DNA from: Oscillospiraceae bacterium
GTDB taxonomy: Bacteria; Bacillota; Clostridia; Oscillospirales; Oscillospiraceae
Length of the DNA stretch: 6,750 bases
Direction: 5' to 3'
Assembly: GCA_031272845.1 (NCBI GenBank)
Contig: JAISTA010000228.1
Coordinates: 1-6,750, forward strand
The notes under the pieces were generated by a model that saw nothing but the letters and a program-made list of their open reading frames with translations, had not been told where the DNA came from and ran no database searches. Positions 1 to 5,501 of this stretch are shown piece after piece. The position numbers and the translations under genes were made by a program. How positions within the stretch are numbered: position 1 is the stretch's first letter; each line of letters opens with the position of its first letter.

Positions 1-20
1 CCCGGCATAAAGCGATTTTG

Positions 21-44
21 CTTCTTTTCTCAAGAGAAAAGAAG
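21..44. repeat. Perfect 11-bp inverted repeat (hairpin 1)
   Basis: CTTCTTTTCTC at 21-31 is the exact reverse complement of GAGAAAAGAAG at 34-44, separated by AA, so the real loop would be about four bases. The purine/pyrimidine-biased arms are unusual beside the GC-rich coding DNA of the window. Confidence 0.85.
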
Positions 45-56
45 TCGCCCCTTTTT

Positions 57-90
57 GGTTACTTTTTCCGGCGAAGCGGAAAAAGTAACC
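57..90. repeat. Perfect 14-bp inverted repeat (hairpin 2)
   Basis: GGTTACTTTTTCCG at 57-70 pairs exactly with CGGAAAAAGTAACC at 77-90 around a six-base GCGAAG loop. It is the longest perfect stem I found in the window. It lies about 155 nt past the cobU stop codon in the direction of cobU transcription. Confidence 0.9.
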
Positions 91-214
91 GCCCGCCGCG
101 TAGGCGCTCTTGCTTCGCATAGAATAGTAGCCGAGTCCCTATTCCAAACCCCGTAACCTGCGTCGAACAGAGAACATTTTGTTCCCGCCTATAGATTACC
201 GTCGAAAAGAACAC

Positions 215-244
215 CAGCCTCGCCGCCAGCCCCGCCGCCAGCCC
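215..244. repeat. 12-bp tandem repeat, 2.5 copies
   Basis: CAGCCTCGCCGC (215-226), CAGCCCCGCCGC (227-238) and the half copy CAGCCC (239-244) form a 12-bp direct repeat with one mismatch. The last base of the array is the last base of the cobU stop codon, so the array lies just beyond the cobU 3' end. Confidence 0.7.
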
Positions 245-738
245 TACTTCAGCACCCAAGGCAATCCTGCCTTCATAGTAATAACCCTATCCGCAAAACC
301 CGCGATTTCGCAGGAAATCCGTCCCATCAGCTCAAGATACGCACGCGTTTCGTCGTCATACAAAAAGCCGCCGCTGAAAATCTCGTTTCCGACAATTACG
401 GTGTTTTCGGCCCTCTGCGCAACCGCACGCAGCCCCGAAACAACACGCGAAACGTCTCCCCCGCCGAAATATTCGTTTGCCGCAAGGTTCGACAGATCCT
501 CGACCAGCACCGCCGCGCCGCCGGGTATCTCCGCACGCCCGATATCACGGCTTATCTCGATTGTCGTAAAGCCGAGGTGCTCGCGCTGCCGCCTGTGCTT
601 GTCAACGATTTTTTGCTCAGGCGCGCCGATATTTTCCATTGTGGCAAGGTAAATCCGCGTTTTGCCGAACCCGGCGAACAGCCCCTCGGCGTACAGGCTC
701 TTTCCGGAGGATGCCCCGCCAGTTATAAAGTATACCAA
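244..738 (-). CDS. cobU: CobU: adenosylcobinamide kinase / adenosylcobinamide-phosphate guanylyltransferase
   Basis: CobU phosphorylates adenosylcobinamide and then transfers GMP to give adenosylcobinamide-GDP, the activated corrinoid used for nucleotide-loop assembly; it acts in the cytoplasm. The 164-residue product has the P-loop GGASSGKS at residues 7-14, the YLAT strand at 30-33, a KHRRQR segment whose H48 matches the histidine guanylylated in Salmonella CobU (His46), a Walker-B-like VEDLSNLAANE at 79-89 typical of clostridial versions, VGNE at 117-120, and the characteristic ending GRISCEIAGFADRV...AGLPWVLK. I chose the TTG at 738 because GGAG lies eight bases upstream and the family's VYFITGG strand begins immediately after it. 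An in-frame ATG at 807 would add 23 basic residues without a good SD. It is slightly shorter than the roughly 180-residue enteric enzyme. It lies 121 nt downstream of cobT, same strand. Confidence 0.92.
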   Translation of the reverse strand: MVYFITGGASSGKSLYAEGLFAGFGKTRIYLATMENIGAPEQKIVDKHRRQREHLGFTTIEISRDIGRAEIPGGAAVLVEDLSNLAANEYFGGGDVSRVVSGLRAVAQRAENTVIVGNEIFSGGFLYDDETRAYLELMGRISCEIAGFADRVITMKAGLPWVLK

Positions 739-830
739 ATTACATTTCTCCGCTTGAATCCCGCGAAACAGCCGCAACACAGCTCTCGGTCTGCGACTTT
801 TTCGCATATAACCTAAAAACTCAAATTCAA

Positions 831-867
831 AGCTGTTTTTTACGGTAAACCGTAAAAAATTACAGCT
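831..867. promoter_or_regulatory. Perfect palindrome between cobT and cobU
   Basis: TTTTTTACGGT at 836-846 and ACCGTAAAAAA at 849-859 are exact reverse complements around a two-base centre. AGCTG (831-835) and CAGCT (863-867) can extend the stem past a three-base bulge. The T-run is on the 5' side and the A-run on the 3' side on either strand, the reverse of an intrinsic terminator. It directly abuts the cobT stop codon (862-860) and lies about 100 nt upstream of the cobU start. It could be an operator for cobU or an mRNA processing or stability hairpin between the two genes. The role is inference; the symmetry is directly visible. Confidence 0.6.
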
Positions 868-1999
868 CCGTGTAGTTTTCCATACCAATCTCTGAAAAGG
901 AGGACGACCCGCCGTACACGCACAGTGCCATATCCAAAAGCGGCAGCAGGCAGACCGCCCCCGTGCCCTCGCCAAGGCGCATTCCGGCTTGAATCGGCGG
1001 CGCAAGTCCCAGCGGTTCGCGCAAAATCGGCTCATTTATCCCAGCGGAATACAGCACGAACCTGCGCGTCAGTTCATCCAAAACTGCCTTTCCGGCTGTT
1101 TCACCCGAAACGTGCGAGGCAAGCATATAATACATCGATTTCGGCGCGAAGATTGCGGCAAAAAGCGCGGCGACCGAGGAAATAAACCCGTCGATTATCA
1201 CGGGAATGCCGCAGCGCGCCCCGCCGATAAAAAGTCCCGCCATTTCCGCAATGTCAAACCCGCCCAGCTTTTGCAAAACAGAGAGCGCGGCCATAGCGTC
1301 AATCGCGTCAGGCTCGAGCCCCCCGAGACCGTTGACCTCAATTGCGCGCCGTATGACCTCAATCTTGCGCTCAAGTCCCGCGTTTGAAAGCCCCGCCCCT
1401 CGTCCGGCGACGTCCGCCGCGTCTTTTCCGAGCAGCACCGCCGCGCAGGCGGCCGAGGTCGTCGTGTTACCGATACCCATTTCGCCTGTCGCGAGAATCG
1501 AAAATCCGCGCGACTTGAGGTCGGACGCAAGCTCAATACCATACATCACGGCGGCGGATACCTGCACCGCGTTCATAGCCGCGCCCGCCGCGATGCTTGC
1601 CGTGCCGCTTCCGGCGCGCAGCGAAATCAGCCCCGGAAAGTCCGGTACAGCCGCCATTCCGGCGTCCACAGGAAAAACCTCGCAATTGGCTGACCGCGCC
1701 ATTTTGCAAACGGAGGTCTGCTTTTTGACAAGGTTTTGCGCAACGATCATCGTAACCTCCTGCCCCGACTGTGAAATCCCCTCGGACACAACGCCGTTAT
1801 CCGCGCAAAAAACAGCGCAGGCGCGCCGTTTGAGTGAAAAATTCGGGTCGCCTGAAACGCCCGCGATTTTCACAACCGCGTCCTCCAAAAGCCCGAGAGA
1901 GCCGAGCGGCTTTGCAATATCGTCCCACTTGTGCTTTGCAAGCTTCATCGCGGCAAAGTCCGGCAGCGGCAGCGCCGCGTTCAGCTGTGTAAAATCCAT
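860..1999 (-). CDS. cobT: CobT: nicotinate-nucleotide-dimethylbenzimidazole phosphoribosyltransferase
   Basis: CobT transfers phosphoribose from nicotinate mononucleotide to the lower-ligand base (dimethylbenzimidazole or related) to give alpha-ribazole phosphate, the second activated precursor of the cobamide nucleotide loop. The 379-residue product carries the family landmarks in order: PLGSLG at 31-36, the CADNGV segment at 65-70, ATGEMGIGNTTT at 170-181, GRGAGL at 199-204, IIDGFIS at 268-274, SHVSGE at 295-300, and EPLGLAPPIQAGMRLGEGTGA at 328-348, where E344 corresponds to the catalytic Glu317 of Salmonella CobT. It is somewhat longer than the roughly 350-residue norm, mainly at the C-terminus. 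The ATG at 1999 is preceded by GGAG (2014-2011), which overlaps the stop codon of the upstream cbiR-like gene, so the two are probably translationally coupled. The base specificity cannot be read from sequence. Confidence 0.96.
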   Translation of the reverse strand: MDFTQLNAALPLPDFAAMKLAKHKWDDIAKPLGSLGLLEDAVVKIAGVSGDPNFSLKRRACAVFCADNGVVSEGISQSGQEVTMIVAQNLVKKQTSVCKMARSANCEVFPVDAGMAAVPDFPGLISLRAGSGTASIAAGAAMNAVQVSAAVMYGIELASDLKSRGFSILATGEMGIGNTTTSAACAAVLLGKDAADVAGRGAGLSNAGLERKIEVIRRAIEVNGLGGLEPDAIDAMAALSVLQKLGGFDIAEMAGLFIGGARCGIPVIIDGFISSVAALFAAIFAPKSMYYMLASHVSGETAGKAVLDELTRRFVLYSAGINEPILREPLGLAPPIQAGMRLGEGTGAVCLLPLLDMALCVYGGSSSFSEIGMENYTEL

Positions 2000-2007
2000 A
2001 GCTTAGT

Positions 2008-2781
2008 TTACTCCAAAAATCCGTGTTCGCGCAGCCAAACGGCCGACGAATACGCGTCTATCGACTCAATTGTGAACGTCGCCTCAGGCGCGTTTTCCAG
2101 CAAAAGCTCCAGCAGCGGCGCGTAATCAATCATCCCGTCGCCAAGCGGCGCGTGATGATCCCAGGTGCGCGTGTTGTTATGTATGTGCAGGTGCGAAATG
2201 ACCGGCGCGGCGCGGCGGCACCACTCCAAAACCGGCAGCTCGGATACTATCGTGTTCGCATGCCCGACGTCAAGGCACATTCCAAGGCGTGGATCCCCGA
2301 CCTGCCGCACAATTTCGCATATGCCGTCCGGCTCATCCTCCAGCACGTTTTCTACCGCAAGGCTAAGCCCTTTCGGAAGCTCTGTGAGAAGCTGCTTCCA
2401 GAAAAGCACGGACTGCTCAACAAAAAATCCCTTGAAATACACAAGCGGCACATATCCCGAGTGCACGACTATTTTCTTTGCGCCGTAGCCCGCCGCAAGC
2501 TCCGCCGCCTGCAAAATCCGCTCACGCGTAACCTCGCGCACGCGCGGCTCAATCGCCGCCGGGCAAAGCTCATTAAAGGGCGCGTGGAACGTAAGACCCG
2601 CGTTCGGCACATCGGCAAGCTTTTGCCGCACAGCCGCGTCCACCTCGGCAAAGTCCGGCGCGTCCATATTGTAGGCCGTGCAGTATTCCGCAATTTCAAG
2701 CCCGAGACCAAAGTCCCGCGCGCAGGAAACCGCGTTGTCAGCAACGGTTGAAACAAAAAGTTTTTCTTTATGTATTTTCAC
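2008..2781 (-). CDS. cbiR: AP-endonuclease-2-superfamily TIM-barrel protein, putative cobamide-remodelling hydrolase CbiR
   Basis: The 257-residue product is a xylose-isomerase-like TIM barrel (PF01261 type). Counterparts of all nine zinc ligands of E. coli endonuclease IV are visible in order: H66 (HAPF), H107 (VVHSG), E144 (LAVEN), D171 and H174 (LDVGH), H199 (HLHIHN), D208 and H210 (DHHAPLGDG, compare DRHHSLGEG in endonuclease IV), and E239 (TIES). A three-metal hydrolase is therefore likely. Many members are annotated sugar-phosphate isomerase/epimerase, but CbiR of Akkermansia muciniphila, which hydrolyses the phosphoribosyl bond of cobamides, is in this superfamily. The position 8 nt upstream of cobT, with cobU following, favours CbiR. 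The start is GTG at 2781, overlapping the upstream amidohydrolase stop as GTGA; an AAAGG lies about 11 nt upstream. The fold and metal site are near certain; the CbiR assignment rests on context. The alternative is an unrelated isomerase or a DNA endonuclease. Confidence 0.68.
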   Translation of the reverse strand: MKIHKEKLFVSTVADNAVSCARDFGLGLEIAEYCTAYNMDAPDFAEVDAAVRQKLADVPNAGLTFHAPFNELCPAAIEPRVREVTRERILQAAELAAGYGAKKIVVHSGYVPLVYFKGFFVEQSVLFWKQLLTELPKGLSLAVENVLEDEPDGICEIVRQVGDPRLGMCLDVGHANTIVSELPVLEWCRRAAPVISHLHIHNNTRTWDHHAPLGDGMIDYAPLLELLLENAPEATFTIESIDAYSSAVWLREHGFLE

Positions 2782-3674
2782 TGCGGTGTAAACCTTTCCG
2801 ATATAGCTTTATTTCCGTCGTCAAAAAAAATGCCTGCGTTACGCAAAAGCGCGGCCTCCCGCGCCGCGCCCCGTCCTTGAAATACGCCAAGGCTGCCCGC
2901 GTCAGAGCCGGACGCAAGCAAAACGCCGAGCGCGGCAGCGCGTTTTACCGCCTCAATATGCTCCGCAATAATCTGCGGCAGAGCCGGAAAGCTGAACTCC
3001 GGCCTGCCGGCAAGCGCGGTCAGCGCAGTTACAGTCGGCACCCAAACGCAGCCGTTCTCGCGCATAGCATAAATCGCCTCATCGTCCGCAAAAATGCCGT
3101 GCTCAATGCTGTCAGCTCCCGCGAGCACGGCATTTGTCACCGCCTCGCGCCCGCTTGCGTGGCACATAACAGCAAAGCCCTCGCCGTGCGCGATTTTGAT
3201 CATCTCGGCGATCTCGTCGTACTCCAGCGCGGGACAGCTCATACCGCCCGTCGCAAAATCCACAATCCCGGACACTGCGATTTTGATAAAATCCGCGACG
3301 GAACGCGCCAAATACCGTACGCGCTGAGTAAACTCACGCGCGTCGGAAAAATCCTCGCCGTAAAGGCCGCCGTACCGTCCTTTTTTGTACAGCAAAAAAC
3401 CCGGCGTGCGGTAATCAATCCCGTATTCCGGCGCAAGCGTCTTTGCGCGGCAGGAAACACCGTATCGATCTCCCCCGTCTCGGTAAAAGACGACTCCGGC
3501 CTCGCGCAGCACCGCAAGCGTTGCGCGAAGCTGCGCGTCGTCCGGTATCGGCGTGTGCCTTGCAAAACTCTTCTTTGTGTCCGCGCCGTCTGAAATGATG
3601 TGCCCGTGGCACTCAAACAGCGGCTCCTGTGCAGCCCCGCCAAACAGCGCGGCGCTATCTTTCGCTGTGGTCAT
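2778..3674 (-). CDS. Short amidohydrolase-superfamily metal-dependent hydrolase
   Basis: The 298-residue product has the amidohydrolase metal site in order: HxH at H23/H25 (ECHGHI), the probably carbamylated lysine K131 (FIKIAVSG), H172 (MCHASG), H192 (SIEHGIF) and D258 (ASGSDAG). It resembles the imidazolonepropionase/prolidase-like branch. The HxH motif comes within 25 residues of the start and the chain ends soon after the metal-binding aspartate, so both the N- and C-terminal parts of the usual beta-sandwich are absent or minimal. I cannot name the substrate. The ATG at 3674 lies inside the 3' end of the regulator gene (20-nt overlap) and has no clear SD, which suggests translational coupling; a slightly later start is possible. 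Its stop overlaps the cbiR-like start by 4 nt, tying it to cobamide salvage, but a direct role there is inference. Confidence 0.85.
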   Translation of the reverse strand: MTTAKDSAALFGGAAQEPLFECHGHIISDGADTKKSFARHTPIPDDAQLRATLAVLREAGVVFYRDGGDRYGVSCRAKTLAPEYGIDYRTPGFLLYKKGRYGGLYGEDFSDAREFTQRVRYLARSVADFIKIAVSGIVDFATGGMSCPALEYDEIAEMIKIAHGEGFAVMCHASGREAVTNAVLAGADSIEHGIFADDEAIYAMRENGCVWVPTVTALTALAGRPEFSFPALPQIIAEHIEAVKRAAALGVLLASGSDAGSLGVFQGRGAAREAALLRNAGIFFDDGNKAISERFTPQ

Positions 3675-4050
3675 TCACAACCGGCTTTGCGCCGCCGCCG
3701 ACAGAGCGGACAATCGCGTCAAAGCTTGCTCCGCTGATAACGTGCTCCATATTGCATGCGTCCATAGCGGCGGTTTTTTCGTCCACCCCGAGCCCGACAA
3801 GCCACTCCCGGATAAAAACGTGCCGCGCGTACATCGTCTCGGCAATAGCGCGGCCGTCCTCGGTCAGAACAATTCCCTCGTCCGGCAGCACCGCCACAAG
3901 GCCGCCCTCGCGCAGGTTTTTCATGGCCACAGACACGCTCGGGCGCGAAAAACCAAGGGTCTCCGCCACATCAACAGCGCGCACGGGACCTTTTTTTGAA
4001 AGGACGAGTATCGCCTCCAGGTAATCTTCCTGCGACTTGTGAATCTTCAT
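3655..4050 (-). CDS. DtxR/MntR-family metal-dependent transcriptional regulator
   Basis: This is a 131-residue repressor of the iron/manganese-sensing DtxR family. An N-terminal winged helix (residues 6-66: SQEDYLEAI, VRAVDVAETLGFSRPSVSVAMKNL, LTEDG) is followed by the helical dimerisation and metal domain (RHVFIREWLVGLGVDE, DACNMEHVIS). Aligned with B. subtilis MntR the ligands are D9, E12, H77, C99, E102 and H103: MntR-like at the N-terminal Asp and Glu, but with Cys where MntR has Glu99, as in DtxR (Cys102). It lacks the SH3-like domain of long DtxR proteins. The ATG at 4050 is 12 nt past the stop of the ABM-fold gene and no strong SD is visible. It likely responds to Fe(II) or Mn(II) and binds DNA as a dimer. 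Its target may be its own operon: a TTAGGTTA-type half site lies just upstream at 4064-4070. Confidence 0.93.
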   Translation of the reverse strand: MKIHKSQEDYLEAILVLSKKGPVRAVDVAETLGFSRPSVSVAMKNLREGGLVAVLPDEGIVLTEDGRAIAETMYARHVFIREWLVGLGVDEKTAAMDACNMEHVISGASFDAIVRSVGGGAKPVVNDHSER

Positions 4051-4058
4051 CGGGCTGC

Positions 4059-4070
4059 GGTTTTAACCTA
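4059..4070. promoter_or_regulatory. Possible DtxR-type half operator before the regulator gene
   Basis: GGTTTTAACC (4059-4068) is an inverted repeat with a two-base centre. On the minus strand it reads TAGGTTAAAACC, starting with the TAGGTTA half site known from DtxR/IdeR operators. The same half site, as TTAGGTTA, occurs at 816-809 upstream of cobU. It overlaps the stop codon of the ABM-fold gene and lies 8-20 nt upstream of the regulator start. No full 19-bp box is visible, so this is tentative. Confidence 0.25.
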
Positions 4071-4365
4071 TTACCTTCTCGTAGGTTGCGATTCCGCCAT
4101 GCTTCGACGGGTCTGAAAACGTCATAATCTGCGGAATAAGGCGCAGAAAATGCTCTGATTTAAGGTGACTGTCAAGCGACTCCTGAGACTCCCACTCCTC
4201 AAGCATTGTATAATGCGTCGGGTCGGCAAGGTCGCGGTGCAATGCGTAGGAAATGCAGCCCGCGTCCAGCTTATGCGTTGCTTCAATCATCTCGCGGTTC
4301 AGCTCAAGATACTTGTCAAGGCCGTCCGTCTTGACGAAATTTTCAGCGACTACTTTAATGCTCAT
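4063..4365 (-). CDS. ABM-fold (antibiotic biosynthesis monooxygenase-like) protein
   Basis: This 100-residue single-domain protein has the dimeric alpha+beta-barrel ABM/YgiN pattern: the first strand SIKVVAENFVK, the helix DGLDKYLELNREMIEATH, GCISYALHRDL, then YTMLEEWESQESLDSHLKSE (residues 51-70) with the typical E-x-W and a following histidine (H67) before the closing strand. Members include quinol and polyketide monooxygenases, but many act in unknown reactions, so a precise substrate cannot be given. The ATG at 4365 is chosen over one at 4389 because AGGAG stands seven bases upstream of it. It lies about 85 nt downstream of the nitroreductase gene, and the pair may form a small redox or quinone-detoxification unit. 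The stop is 12 nt before the DtxR-type regulator. Confidence 0.87.
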   Translation of the reverse strand: MSIKVVAENFVKTDGLDKYLELNREMIEATHKLDAGCISYALHRDLADPTHYTMLEEWESQESLDSHLKSEHFLRLIPQIMTFSDPSKHGGIATYEKVIG

Positions 4366-4450
4366 AATTCTTCTCCTGTTGCGGCGCAATACGGTTCACC
4401 GCGCACCGCGTGTATTTTTGGCCGGGCGCGTCAAAGCACACCCATGTTTA

Positions 4451-4957
4451 TTAGTATTTGTCGAACGATACGACCTCGGCAAAGTCCTTACGCGGGCGGG
4501 CTTCCGGCGCTTCTGCAGGGTATCCGATCGGGAAAAATCCTACGACCTCAACCTCCGCCGGGATACCGAGAGCCGCACGAACGGCGTCCGCGTCAAAATG
4601 ACCGAGCCAGCAGGTTCCGAGGCCGAGCTCGTGCGCCTGAAGCAGCATACTGATAATCGCGCAGGAGCCGTCTACAACGCCGGTCTGCTCCCCGCAGGAC
4701 ATTTCACGCGAGCTGGTCGCGCAAACGACAATTGCGGCGGGCGCTTCGTTAACAGAGGGCTGGTCGTGAGACGCGTGAAAGAGCTTTTCCTTAACGTCCG
4801 CGTCACGCGCCAGAATAAAGCGCCAGTTCTGCTCGTTTGCGGCGGAGGGACTGAGTCTTCCCGCCTCAAGCACCTGAAGCAGCAGCTCTTCAGAAACCGC
4901 CTCCGGCTTGTAGGTTCTTATGCTGCGCCGTCCTCCGATTGCTTCCTTTACCGTCAT
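4451..4957 (-). CDS. Nitroreductase-family FMN oxidoreductase
   Basis: This 168-residue flavoprotein of the nitroreductase superfamily would use NAD(P)H and FMN to reduce nitro-aromatic, quinone or enone substrates in the cytoplasm. Visible motifs are the FMN-binding RRSIRTY at 10-16, SPSAANEQNWRF at 36-47, SVNEAPAAIVVCA at 68-80, GLGTCWLGHFD at 112-122, FFPIGYPAE at 141-149 and the usual C-terminal RPRKDFAEVV followed by the end of the chain. The ATG at 4957 is preceded by AAAGGAG nine bases upstream, an SD that overlaps the stop codon of the membrane zinc-ribbon gene, so coupling is likely. I considered BluB, the flavin-destroying DMB synthase of the same fold, because of the cobamide genes downstream; length and motifs fit ordinary nitroreductases better. 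Confidence 0.92.
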   Translation of the reverse strand: MTVKEAIGGRRSIRTYKPEAVSEELLLQVLEAGRLSPSAANEQNWRFILARDADVKEKLFHASHDQPSVNEAPAAIVVCATSSREMSCGEQTGVVDGSCAIISMLLQAHELGLGTCWLGHFDADAVRAALGIPAEVEVVGFFPIGYPAEAPEARPRKDFAEVVSFDKY

Positions 4958-4971
4958 AATGTTGTTCTCCT

Positions 4972-5484
4972 TTACGACTTCTTTGTTAATTCTTTGCCGC
5001 AGGCCGGGCAAAAATTCGCTCCGTCCTTAACCTTTGCTCCGCAGGACGGGCAAACGTCTGAACCGAGCACTCTGTCTCCGAGACCGGAAAGCTGCTCCGG
5101 AATAACCTGCTTGCCCGAATAGATCCTAAGCGCCGCGACGACGCACGCAACGGCAAGCGCGATATGCAGAAGAGTGCTTATAACAGCGCCGATTCTAATA
5201 AACACACTCGCGGTGCTTATAAGCGCTAATACGTTGAACCAACCGAAAAAGCCCGCAATCCCGCCGAAAATCCAGTCAACGATTATAAGTCTCGCGGCAT
5301 AAAAGGCGGTCATCAGAACTACGGCCGTAATAACGTGCTTATTCAGCCATTTGTCGCGCTCGGCAACAAGAGCAAAGGCCGCGATAAGCAGCACGGGTAC
5401 CGGCTGCAGCAGCGCCGCAAAAACAAACGCGAGTATCGCGACAAGCTTTGGGCTTATTCCGTATTTACCTTTTTCCAGATCCAT
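4972..5484 (-). CDS. Membrane protein with C-terminal zinc ribbon
   Basis: The 170-residue product has hydrophobic segments at about residues 12-41, 50-70, 74-91 and 93-121, giving roughly four membrane helices. A hydrophilic tail follows with CPSCGAKVKDGANFCPACGKEL (Cys 145, 148, 159, 162; CxxC-x10-CxxC), a double-zinc-ribbon half of the type common in Firmicute membrane proteins. The hydrophobic part resembles no family I can name. The ATG at 5484 has AGGAG (5497-5493) eight bases upstream; an ATG at 5493 would overlap that SD. It is the first gene after the promoter at 5535-5563 and ends 14 nt before the nitroreductase. Function unknown; a regulatory or scaffolding role for the cytoplasmic ribbon is inference. 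Confidence 0.82.
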   Translation of the reverse strand: MDLEKGKYGISPKLVAILAFVFAALLQPVPVLLIAAFALVAERDKWLNKHVITAVVLMTAFYAARLIIVDWIFGGIAGFFGWFNVLALISTASVFIRIGAVISTLLHIALAVACVVAALRIYSGKQVIPEQLSGLGDRVLGSDVCPSCGAKVKDGANFCPACGKELTKKS

Positions 5485-5501
5485 AAAACACACTCCTGTC
5501 T

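Larger units (their letters stand above)
12..184. repeat. Hairpin-dense non-coding repeat cluster
   Basis: This stretch, with the rest of 1-243, carries no convincing gene. It is a string of inverted repeats: a perfect 11-bp stem at 21-31/34-44 with GCGA/TCGC (12-15/45-48) able to pair outside it, a perfect 14-bp stem at 57-70/77-90, a 6-bp stem GAATAG/CTATTC at 122-127/139-144, and GAACA/TGTTC at 172-176/180-184. Neither long hairpin is followed by a T-run on either strand, so they are not textbook intrinsic terminators, although they may still stop or protect the cobU transcript. The open frame across it on the minus strand (to about 259) is low-complexity and basic, with no SD, and I regard it as spurious. 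The arrangement resembles dispersed REP/MITE-like intergenic repeats; copy number cannot be judged from this window. Confidence 0.55.

Noticed and set aside
215..244. Short direct repeats as a CRISPR array
   Set aside because: The units are adjacent 12-mers with no spacers, and no cas genes are present.
59..259. Minus-strand open frame across the left hairpin region (66 codons)
   Set aside because: It has no SD, overlaps the cobU 3' end, and its sequence simply reads through hairpins and the 12-bp tandem repeat; it looks like a by-product of the repeat.
739..859. Cobalamin riboswitch in front of cobU
   Set aside because: The spacer is short, shows no B12-box-like conserved segment, and is dominated by one simple palindrome.
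836..859. Palindrome after cobT as an intrinsic terminator
   Set aside because: On both strands the T-run precedes the GC part of the stem and an A-run follows it, the wrong order for termination.
1206..2006. Long plus-strand open frame (266 codons) opposite cobT
   Set aside because: It is a Ser/Pro/Ala-rich antisense shadow of the GC-rich cobT gene, with no family resemblance.
2748..3593. Long plus-strand open frame (281 codons) opposite the amidohydrolase
   Set aside because: It is rich in Arg, Ala and Lys with no recognisable domain, and the minus-strand frame has a complete set of catalytic motifs.
2770..4050. Shared N-terminus MKIHK of the DtxR-type regulator and the cbiR-like protein
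   Set aside because: The codons differ at nearly every third position and the proteins diverge at once, so a duplication is not supported.
4451..4957. Nitroreductase as BluB, the DMB synthase of the same fold
   Set aside because: The chain (168 residues) is shorter than BluB, and the RRSIRTY, GYP and RPRKDF motifs match general nitroreductases; the gene is also separated from cobT by four genes.
4253..5122. Long plus-strand open frame (289 codons) opposite the ABM, nitroreductase and zinc-ribbon genes
   Set aside because: It spans three well-supported opposite-strand genes and lacks any domain pattern.
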